From Bacteroidota bacterium (lineage in GTDB: Bacteria > Bacteroidota > Ignavibacteria > SZUA-365): 7,879 nt of DNA. Below the pieces are notes generated by a model, which was given only the letters and a program-made list of their open reading frames with translations, had not been told where the DNA came from and searched no databases. Of the stretch, positions 1-4,972 are shown piece after piece (the first letter of the stretch is position 1; each line of letters starts with the position of its first letter). Location of the stretch: positions 1 to 7,879 of the forward strand of contig JAEYUG010000004.1 of the NCBI GenBank assembly GCA_023432805.1, written 5' to 3'. The translations under genes and the position numbers were made by a program.

Positions 1-9
1 AACACCCAC

Positions 10-22
10 GACCGCGGCGGTC
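10..22. promoter_or_regulatory. small dyad immediately upstream of the ppx start
   Basis: GACCGC-G-GCGGTC is a perfect inverted repeat with 6-bp arms and a 1-bp centre, ending 5 nt before the GTG start. The symmetry suits a protein-binding site better than an RNA hairpin. In GC-rich DNA this can arise by chance, and the sequence further upstream is not in view. Confidence 0.2.
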
Positions 23-27
23 CCGTC

Positions 28-1623
28 GTGAGCGCGTCTCCGCTCCGCCTTGCCGCGATGGATCTCGGGACAAACTCCTTTCACCTCATCGTTGCCGACG
101 TGCTGGAGAGCGGCCGCTTCAAGGTGCTCGGGCGCGAGAAGGACGGCGTGCGTCTCGGCGAGGGCATCAACGACATGAAGCATCTCGGTCGCGCTGCGAT
201 CGACCGCGCCATCACCGTGTTGCGCCGCTACGCGATGATCGCCGAATCCCACGGTGCCCGGATGCGTGCCGTCGCCACGAGCGCGATCCGCGAAGCCCGC
301 AACCAGGATGAGTTCGTGCAGCGAGTCCGCGATCAGATCGGCATCGAGATCGAGGTGATCAGCGGACCCGAGGAGGCGCGTCTCATCTACCTCGGTGCCC
401 TGCAGGCCCTGCCCATCTACCAGAAGCGCATCGTGCTCGTCGACATCGGCGGTGGCAGCACCGAGTTCCTCCTTGGTCGCGCCGGTCGCGTCGAATACGC
501 CAACAGCATCAAGGTTGGCGCCGTCCGCCTGACCCGCCAGTTCTTTCCTGCGCGCACCCTCGACCGCGACGCGCTCGAGGAATGCCGCACCACGCTGCGC
601 GGAGCCCTGCACCCGATCCGTCGTGCGCTTCGCGATGCAGATGTGGAACAGGTGGTGGGATGCTCCGGCACGATTCAAAACATGGCGGCGGTGATCCGCG
701 CCATGACCGGGGAAGCCGTGCACACCGACAGCGGCGGCATCACCTTCACGCGCAGGGAGCTGACCCGTGCCATCGACCTTCTGCTCGATGCATCGACCGT
801 CGCACAGCGACGCAGCATCGCCGCACTCGATCCGGAGCGTGCGGACATCATCGTCGCCGGTGCACTCATTCTCGAAGCTGCATTCGAGGCGCTCGACGCG
901 CGGCAAATGATCACGTCGAAGTACGCGCTGCGCGAAGGCGTGCTGCTCGATACCGTGCGCCAGCGTACTGGTGGCGACTCCGCGCTCGCACACCTGCGCG
1001 ACGTGCGCCGTTCGAGCGTGCTGGATCTCGGAGAGAGCTGCCGCTACGAAAGCACACACGCCCACTACGTCACCCGCCTCGCGCTCGAGCTCTTCGACCA
1101 GACCCGCACGCTGCACAGCCTCGGCGGTGCCGAACGCGAGTATCTCGAAGCCGCATCCCTCCTGCACGACATCGGCTATCACATCTCCCATGCGCAGCAC
1201 CATCTGCACGCGCATTACCTGATCGCGCACAGCGAACTGCTCGGCTTCACCGAACGCGAGAAGAACCTGATCGGAAACGTCGCGCGCTATCACCGCAAAA
1301 GCCATCCGAAGGAAAAGCACGAACATTTCGAACGGCTCAACGTGAGCGACCGCGCGATCGTCCGCACCCTGGCTGCGATTCTCCGCATCGCCGACGGACT
1401 CGACCGCCGGCACAAGAGCATCTTCCACTCCCTCCGTTGTCGCGACGACGGGAAAAAAATGCGCATCGAACTCCTCCAGACGCAACCTGGCGACCATTCC
1501 CTCGAATTATGGGGAGCGGATCGCCGCAAGGAGTTGTTCGAAACCGTCTTCAACCGGTCCGTCGCATTTGAACCCATCGCCTCGCCCGCACACGGCGAGG
1601 CCACCACAACCAATAGGAGTTGA
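28..1623 (+). CDS. ppx: Ppx/GppA family phosphatase with C-terminal HD-type domain (exopolyphosphatase or pppGpp phosphatase)
   Basis: This 531-residue protein is close to the usual length of full-size Ppx/GppA enzymes, which release terminal phosphate from polyphosphate or convert pppGpp to ppGpp in the cytoplasm. The N-terminal ASKHA-fold half shows the phosphate loop DLGTNSFHL (12-20), ATSAIREARN (83-92), the acidic SGPEEARLIY motif (112-121, with the likely catalytic Glu) and the second loop LVDIGGGSTEF (137-147). GCSGT (211-215) follows. The C-terminal half carries HD-domain marks: H344/H346, LLHDIGYH (378-385) and ILRIADGLDR (451-460). Translation is taken from GTG at 28; ATG at 58 is an alternative but would leave only one residue before the loop. 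The frame stays open upstream to base 1, and no clear Shine-Dalgarno is visible. The gene ends 4 nt before the next gene, whose ribosome binding site it contains, so the two are probably co-transcribed. Sequence alone does not separate Ppx from GppA activity. Confidence 0.93.
   Translation: MSASPLRLAAMDLGTNSFHLIVADVLESGRFKVLGREKDGVRLGEGINDMKHLGRAAIDRAITVLRRYAMIAESHGARMRAVATSAIREARNQDEFVQRVRDQIGIEIEVISGPEEARLIYLGALQALPIYQKRIVLVDIGGGSTEFLLGRAGRVEYANSIKVGAVRLTRQFFPARTLDRDALEECRTTLRGALHPIRRALRDADVEQVVGCSGTIQNMAAVIRAMTGEAVHTDSGGITFTRRELTRAIDLLLDASTVAQRRSIAALDPERADIIVAGALILEAAFEALDARQMITSKYALREGVLLDTVRQRTGGDSALAHLRDVRRSSVLDLGESCRYESTHAHYVTRLALELFDQTRTLHSLGGAEREYLEAASLLHDIGYHISHAQHHLHAHYLIAHSELLGFTEREKNLIGNVARYHRKSHPKEKHEHFERLNVSDRAIVRTLAAILRIADGLDRRHKSIFHSLRCRDDGKKMRIELLQTQPGDHSLELWGADRRKELFETVFNRSVAFEPIASPAHGEATTTNRS
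1614..1620 (+). promoter_or_regulatory. ribosome binding site of the outer-membrane protein gene
   Basis: TAGGAGT lies in the last codons of ppx, with the AGGAG core at 1615-1619 placed 8 nt before ATG 1628. This site, plus the signal peptide that begins at that Met, fixes the start at 1628. The in-frame ATG at 1568 would add 20 Pro/Arg-rich residues in front of the signal peptide and has no such site. Confidence 0.8.
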
Positions 1624-1627
1624 GACA

Positions 1628-2365
1628 ATGACACATCGACACATACGTCGTGCTTCCCTCATCACGCTCGCCGTCGCGCTGGCCCTCATCGCAGGTGCCG
1701 CGCCCGTCCGTGCACAGATGGAAGGACACGGGGGACTCGGGTCACTCCATTTCATGATGGTGTTTCCTCAGGGAGACTTCAAGAAGAACGTCGACGACCT
1801 GGGCTTCGGCTTCAGTGGCGATCTCGCCTACGCCGTGCCCCAGCTGCCCGTCGTCGCCGGCCTCCAGCTCGGCTACGCCATCTACGGCAGCAAGACCTTC
1901 ACGGTGCCGTTCAGCGAAACCATCGGCATCGTCAATGCCGACGTGACCACCACCAACAGCCTCGGGCTCTTTCACCTGTTTCTGCGTCTGCAGCCGAACC
2001 ACGGCGTATTCCGTCCCTACATCGAAGGACTCGTCGGCGGCGCCTATCTCGTGACCTCGTCGAGCATCACCAACAAGAACACCGGCGAGGAGGTGGCTGG
2101 ATCGACCAACCGCGACGACTTCGCCTTCAGCTACGGTGCCGGTGGCGGCATTGCGTTCCTTGTCCATGAGGAAAAGGATGCGGGGGATCCCTTCCAGGTT
2201 TTCGTCGATCTGCGTGTGCGCTACCTCTACGGTGGGGAAGCCACCTACTTCCGCAGCGATGCGGTGCAGATGCGCGACGGAAAGTTGTTTTTCGACAACT
2301 CGAAGGTGCATACATCGAAGACCGATCTGTTCACGCCGCATCTGGGTGTGACGATTCGGTTTTAA
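1628..2365 (+). CDS. outer-membrane beta-barrel protein, function unknown
   Basis: This 245-residue protein starts with a clear Sec signal peptide: a basic MTHRHIRR, a hydrophobic core at about 10-24, and cleavage probably after VRA (27-29). The mature part is rich in alternating polar/hydrophobic strands with aromatic ends, for example 60-70, 76-87, 111-122, 128-142, 165-179 and 189-203. It ends with LGVTIRF, a C-terminal Phe of the kind recognised by the BAM machinery. The strand count fits a small barrel of about eight strands of the OmpA/OmpW-like class. Loops such as 143-163 are Ser/Thr/Asn-rich, as expected for surface loops. No catalytic motif is visible. It follows ppx with a 4-nt gap and probably shares its transcript. 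There is no obvious functional link to polyphosphate, so the pairing may be only positional. The specific role (porin, structural or sensor) cannot be assigned. Confidence 0.85.
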   Translation: MTHRHIRRASLITLAVALALIAGAAPVRAQMEGHGGLGSLHFMMVFPQGDFKKNVDDLGFGFSGDLAYAVPQLPVVAGLQLGYAIYGSKTFTVPFSETIGIVNADVTTTNSLGLFHLFLRLQPNHGVFRPYIEGLVGGAYLVTSSSITNKNTGEEVAGSTNRDDFAFSYGAGGGIAFLVHEEKDAGDPFQVFVDLRVRYLYGGEATYFRSDAVQMRDGKLFFDNSKVHTSKTDLFTPHLGVTIRF

Positions 2366-2384
2366 GGACGGAACATTCGGCAAT

Positions 2385-2404
2385 GACGGACGAGGGCGTC
2401 CGTC
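2385..2404. terminator. stem-loop in repeat copy 1, possible 3'-end structure
   Basis: GACGGACG-AGGG-CGTCCGTC gives a perfect 8-bp stem with a 4-nt loop. It lies 20 nt after the stop codon at 2363-2365, and an equal hairpin sits at 2438-2457. No T-run follows (the tail is CTCCCA), so this is not a canonical intrinsic terminator. It could still stabilise the 3' end of the upstream transcript or stall polymerase. Confidence 0.35.
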
Positions 2405-2529
2405 CTCCCAGACGAGGGCGTCCGTCCTCCCGAGTGTGACGGACGAGGGCGTCCGTCCTCCCAGACGGGGGCGTCCGTCCTCCCAGACGAGGGCGTCCGT
2501 CCTCCCAGACGAGGGCGTCCGTCCTCCCG
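2385..2529. repeat. intergenic cluster of six palindromic repeat units (family shared with 7753-7879)
   Basis: The core unit is 22 bp: GACGAGGGCGTCCGTC followed by CTCCCA or CTCCCG. Cores begin at 2389, 2411, 2442, 2464, 2486 and 2508. Copies 1 (from 2385) and 3 (from 2438) carry an extra leading GACG and so form the full palindrome GACGGACG-AGGG-CGTCCGTC. The others lack it and keep only a short GACG/CGTC stem. Copy 4 has one A-to-G change in the loop. Copies 1-2 and 3-6 form two head-to-tail blocks, ending in CCCGAGTGTG and CCCGGGTGTG. The cluster starts 20 nt after the stop of the outer-membrane protein gene and ends about 50 nt before the phosphoesterase. No unique spacers are present, so it is not a CRISPR. 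It is best described as a REP-like or tandem extragenic palindrome; the role is unknown. Confidence 0.95.
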
Positions 2530-2556
2530 GGTGTGGTAGTCGCGCGAGGAACCCGA

Positions 2557-2569
2557 GGGGAGGGGAGGG
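2557..2569 (+). promoter_or_regulatory. G-rich ribosome binding region of the phosphoesterase gene
   Basis: GGGGAGGGGAGGG contains two overlapping-type GGGAGG elements (2558-2563 and 2563-2568). The last ends 12-13 nt before ATG 2582, a little farther than usual. GGGAGG is the exact complement of the CCTCCC found in each repeat unit just upstream, so the site could be masked by pairing with repeat RNA. The three G-runs are one short of a simple G-quadruplex. Confidence 0.45.
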
Positions 2570-2581
2570 TGTTGTAATGAC

Positions 2582-3457
2582 ATGCGTCCCAACTCAACAG
2601 ATTTCGATCACGGCAGGCGGCGCGCATTACGCGCCGCTCTCGTTTCCGGCGCCTTCCTGGCCGGAGCGCCCGCACTCGCCCTCGGTGGCGGTATCGATCC
2701 GGGCGACGGCCGCGAATTCGAGGTCGTGCGCGCACGCATCCGCATCGCGAATCTGCCGGAACGGTTGCGCGGACTGCGCATCGCCATGATCAGCGACATC
2801 CATTCGGGACCGTACATGGACAAGGCGGACATGGATCGCTATGTCGCCGCGGTCAACCGTATGCGTCCCGAGCTCATCCTCATCCCGGGCGACTTCGTGC
2901 AGTCGAAAGTTGCGGAAGCCGATCCCCTCTGCGAATCCTTCCGCCACCTCCGGGCCGAATACGGAGTGTACGGATGCCTCGGCAACCATGACTTCTACGC
3001 CGACGCAGATGTCGTGGCGGCGGAACTCGATCGGGCAGGCATCCGCATGCTGCGCAATGAAAGTGTGTCGCCTGCACCCCGCGGCGTGCCGTTCAATCTC
3101 ATCGGCATCGACGATGTGCGGCAGCGCCATCCCTTCGACATGCTGTTCGCGATGGCGAGTGCGCAGATCCGCCGCGACGTGCCGAGCCTGCTGCTCTGCC
3201 ACAAACCGTATGCGTTTGACGAGGCCGCAACGTGGGGCGTCGACCTGATGGTCAGCGGTCATACGCATGGAGGGCAGATCGTGCTGGGACGCATTCCGGG
3301 CGCGGTGCTCACTCCCGCCGCGCTGGTGTCGGGCTATGTCGAGGGACTCTACCGCCGAGACGCGTCGCAGCTCTACGTGACGAGGGGTATCGGCACCGTG
3401 GGGCTTCCGATCAGGGTCAACTGTCCCCCTGAAATCACGGCGATCACGCTGGTCTGA
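2582..3457 (+). CDS. Tat-exported metallophosphoesterase, YkuE/YaeI-like
   Basis: This 291-residue member of the calcineurin-like phosphoesterase superfamily has every metal-binding motif in order: ISDIHSG (70-76, D72 and H74), IPGDFV (101-106, D104), GNHD (134-137), LCHKPY (205-210, H207) and GHTHGG (226-231). Such proteins hydrolyse phosphomonoesters or diesters with a two-metal centre. The YkuE branch also includes lipid A pathway enzymes of the LpxG type, so the substrate stays open. The N-terminus has GRRRALRAAL (11-20) followed by a hydrophobic stretch and an Ala-rich segment to about 34. This is a Tat-like signal, consistent with Bacillus YkuE being a Tat substrate, and it points to a periplasmic or membrane-facing enzyme. 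The overlapping ATG at 2577 opens a different frame without these motifs. The gene follows the repeat cluster and is separated by 73 nt from the next gene. Confidence 0.92.
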   Translation: MRPNSTDFDHGRRRALRAALVSGAFLAGAPALALGGGIDPGDGREFEVVRARIRIANLPERLRGLRIAMISDIHSGPYMDKADMDRYVAAVNRMRPELILIPGDFVQSKVAEADPLCESFRHLRAEYGVYGCLGNHDFYADADVVAAELDRAGIRMLRNESVSPAPRGVPFNLIGIDDVRQRHPFDMLFAMASAQIRRDVPSLLLCHKPYAFDEAATWGVDLMVSGHTHGGQIVLGRIPGAVLTPAALVSGYVEGLYRRDASQLYVTRGIGTVGLPIRVNCPPEITAITLV

Positions 3458-3463
3458 TTTTTT
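3442..3463 (+). terminator. weak intrinsic terminator overlapping the phosphoesterase stop
   Basis: GATCA-CGC-TGGTC forms a 5-bp stem (one G-T pair) with a 3-nt loop directly before the TGA stop, and six T residues follow at 3458-3463. The T-run is the only good one in any intergenic gap here, but the stem is short, so the call is tentative. Confidence 0.3.
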
Positions 3464-3530
3464 CCCTCGCATCCCATCGAGAATCTTCCTACACTTCCAC
3501 ACTGAACCACAACCACAAGGAACATCACAC

Positions 3531-4178
3531 ATGAACATACGTCTGTCGCTTGCTGCACTGGCGCTCGCCGCCATCGCCCTCGTGGCCACCGCTGCGCTCG
3601 GTCTGAGTCCCGTCGACGGTCGCGCCGCAGCCGCCTCCTCCGAGCTTGAAATCGGATCCCAAGCTCCGAAATCTGATGTCACAATGCGTGACATTTCCGG
3701 GAAGGAGATGACGCTGGCATCGCTGAAGGGAAAGAAGGGATTGCTCGTGGTCTTTTCGTGCAACACCTGTCCCTACGTCATCAAGTGGGAGGATCGCTAC
3801 GCGAGCATCGCCCAGAAGTGCGCCGACATGGGCGTCGGCATGGTGGCGGTGAACTCGAACACCGCGCAGCATGACGGTGTCGATTCGTTCGACGCGATGG
3901 TCAGTCATGCGAAGGAGAAGAAATACGCATTTCCGTATGTGATGGATGCGACGGGTGAAGTGGCTGCCGCATTCGGCGCCAACCGCACACCGCACATCTA
4001 CCTGTTCGACGCAGGCATGAAGCTCGTGTACCGCGGTGCGATCGACGATAATTACGAGTCCGCCTCCGACGTGGAAAAGACGTATCTGAGCGATGCACTC
4101 GATGCACTTGTCGCCGGACAGGAGATCGCTGTGAAGACGACCAAGTCGATCGGCTGCTCGATCAAGGTGAAGAAGTAG
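3531..4178 (+). CDS. exported thioredoxin-fold, peroxiredoxin-like protein (CNTC active site)
   Basis: This 215-residue protein has an N-terminal hydrophobic segment (5-25), either a signal peptide ending in the Ala-rich stretch near 32-36 or a membrane anchor, which places the redox domain in the periplasm. The domain starts IGSQAPKSDV (41-50), typical of the AhpC/TSA-redoxin fold. It has VVFSCNTCPYV (73-83) with the C77-x-x-C80 redox pair at the usual position, and the cis-Pro loop RTPHIYLF (152-159). The C-terminus has IGCSIKVKK (207-215) with another Cys (C209). This C-terminal GCSIK together with CNTCPYV matches the PRX_like1 group, usually annotated as 'thioredoxin family protein'. A role in disulfide or peroxide handling is likely; the electron donor is unknown. 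AAGGA at 3517-3521 lies 9 nt before ATG 3531 and supports the start. It is probably a single-gene transcript: a T-run lies before it and two hairpins after it. Confidence 0.9.
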   Translation: MNIRLSLAALALAAIALVATAALGLSPVDGRAAAASSELEIGSQAPKSDVTMRDISGKEMTLASLKGKKGLLVVFSCNTCPYVIKWEDRYASIAQKCADMGVGMVAVNSNTAQHDGVDSFDAMVSHAKEKKYAFPYVMDATGEVAAAFGANRTPHIYLFDAGMKLVYRGAIDDNYESASDVEKTYLSDALDALVAGQEIAVKTTKSIGCSIKVKK

Positions 4179-4186
4179 CATGTCCG

Positions 4187-4215
4187 CGCGTGCGGGGGTG
4201 CACCCCCCGCTCGCG
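4187..4215 (+). terminator. very strong stem-loop after the redoxin gene
   Basis: GCGGGGG (4192-4198), loop TGCAC and CCCCCGC (4204-4210) form a 7-bp stem. It is extended past one T-T mismatch by CGCG/CGCG (4187-4190 and 4212-4215). The structure starts 9 nt after the TAG stop. The 3' side is GCTGT with no T-run, so it may act as a 3' stabiliser or factor-assisted terminator rather than a classical intrinsic one. Confidence 0.5.
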
Positions 4216-4245
4216 GCTGTAACCGATTCGACATCGATGTGTCTT

Positions 4246-4269
4246 AGGGACGTGGCAGCACGTCCCTTT
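4246..4269 (+). terminator. 9-bp stem-loop, probable terminator
   Basis: Arms AGGGACGTG (4246-4254) and CACGTCCCT (4259-4267) are perfectly complementary around the loop GCAG, and the right arm runs into TTT. The T-run is short. It lies 68 nt after the redoxin stop and about 95 nt before the sigma factor start, so it may separate the two units or sit in the sigma leader. Confidence 0.5.
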
Positions 4270-4279
4270 GCATGTCATG

Positions 4280-4312
4280 GCGCCGGTGCCCTGCGCAGGC
4301 ACATGTCGGCGC
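4280..4312 (+). promoter_or_regulatory. bulged hairpin in the probable sigma factor leader
   Basis: The outer arms GCGCCG (4280-4285) and CGGCGC (4307-4312) enclose the inner arms GTGCC (4286-4290) and GGCAC (4298-4302), with a 7-nt loop and a 4-nt ATGT bulge on the right side. No protein-coding function is seen in this stretch. It could be a leader structure affecting sigma expression; no known riboswitch is recognised. Confidence 0.3.
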
Positions 4313-4363
4313 TCCACGCTGCGTTCTGCGCATGGCATCACCATTCATCGGCCGTTACCGACC

Positions 4364-4924
4364 ATGGCATCCCATCTGAGTACATGCAGTGATGAGGAGC
4401 TGTACCGCGCCTGGCGTGCGGGCGGGTCGCAACGGCCGTTGGCGTTTCAGGAAATCTACGCGCGGTATTCGCACCGCGTGTACATGTATTGCGTGCGCAT
4501 GACCGGCAACAGGGACGATGCAGACGACGTGTTTCAGGATACGTTCAAACGCTTCTACGAAGCCGAGACGGCCGCGTCCGTCACGAACATCCTCTCGTAC
4601 CTGCTGCGCAGTGCACGCAACCATTTTCTCAACTCGCGCCGGAACGCCAGCCGCTGGTCGCCGTTCAACGATCAGGACATCGCCGACCACGTGCCCCTCT
4701 ACGAGCGGGAGGAACTGTTTTCCATGATCGCCTCCGCTCTGGAGCTGCTCGACGTGCCGTATCGCGAGGCCTTCGTCCTGCGGTTTTATGAAGGACTTCC
4801 CTACAAGGAGATCGCCGAGATCACGGGAGATTCCGTCGCCTCGCTCAAGGTTCGCGTCATGCGTGCAAAAGACCAGATCCGCACGATCCTATCACCCTAC
4901 ATCAATGACATTGCCCGTTCATAG
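4364..4924 (+). CDS. ECF (sigma-70 family, group 4) RNA polymerase sigma factor
   Basis: This 186-residue protein has the two domains of extracytoplasmic-function sigma factors and nothing else. Region 2 spans about 25-95, with FQEIYARYSHRVYMYCVRMT (28-47), the core-binding DADDVFQDTF (52-61) and LLRSARNHFLNSRRN (80-94) for -10 recognition. Region 4 spans about 118-178, with LDVPYREAFVLRFYEGL (129-145) and the helix-turn-helix YKEIAEITGDSVASLKVRV (147-165). The start at 4364 gives the normal short N-terminus. The frame is open to ATG 4268, but those 32 extra residues are unlike any sigma N-terminus and overlap a stable hairpin. No clear Shine-Dalgarno precedes 4364. The next gene, 48 nt downstream, has an anti-sigma-like N-terminus and is the likely partner. 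By analogy this sigma directs an envelope-related regulon, possibly including its own operon. Confidence 0.92.
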   Translation: MASHLSTCSDEELYRAWRAGGSQRPLAFQEIYARYSHRVYMYCVRMTGNRDDADDVFQDTFKRFYEAETAASVTNILSYLLRSARNHFLNSRRNASRWSPFNDQDIADHVPLYEREELFSMIASALELLDVPYREAFVLRFYEGLPYKEIAEITGDSVASLKVRVMRAKDQIRTILSPYINDIARS

Positions 4925-4930
4925 ATCGTC

Positions 4931-4946
4931 CGGCGCCTTGGCGCCG
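4931..4946. promoter_or_regulatory. perfect palindrome between the sigma and anti-sigma genes
   Basis: CGGCGCC-TT-GGCGCCG begins 6 nt after the sigma stop and ends 26 nt before the ATG at 4973. As RNA it folds to a 6-bp stem with a CUUG tetraloop; as DNA it is a 16-bp dyad. A smaller GCAC-AGA-GTGC repeat follows at 4952-4962. It could adjust the anti-sigma to sigma ratio by transcript processing or partial termination, or bind a regulator. Confidence 0.4.
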
Positions 4947-4972
4947 ATGTCGCACAGAGTGCACTTCGCATC

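Noticed and set aside
582..1571. 329-codon + strand frame inside ppx
   Set aside because: It is an Arg/His/Pro-rich shadow frame typical of GC-rich DNA; the ppx frame has complete family motifs over the same bases.
2385..2529. CRISPR-like direct repeats
   Set aside because: The units abut directly with no unique spacers, the palindrome fills almost the whole unit, and no cas gene is in the window.
2553..2570. G-quadruplex in the G-rich tract before the phosphoesterase
   Set aside because: Only three runs of three or more G are adjacent; a fourth is missing, so a simple quadruplex is not supported.
2331..2789. Open frames across the first repeat cluster on both strands (Arg/Pro/Gly-rich peptides)
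   Set aside because: They exist only because the repeat unit lacks stops, they overlap flanking real genes, and they show no domain or ribosome binding site.
2577..2789. Start at ATG 2577 for the gene after the repeats
   Set aside because: It is in another frame that lacks all phosphoesterase motifs and stops at 2789.
2627..3766. 379-codon frame on the - strand opposite the phosphoesterase and redoxin genes
   Set aside because: It has no recognisable motif, is His/Arg-rich, and lies antisense to two genes with complete family motifs.
4268..4363. Upstream extension of the sigma factor to ATG 4268
   Set aside because: The extra 32 residues are Cys/Pro/His-rich and unlike ECF N-termini, and the DNA forms a stable hairpin; ATG 4364 gives the normal family length.
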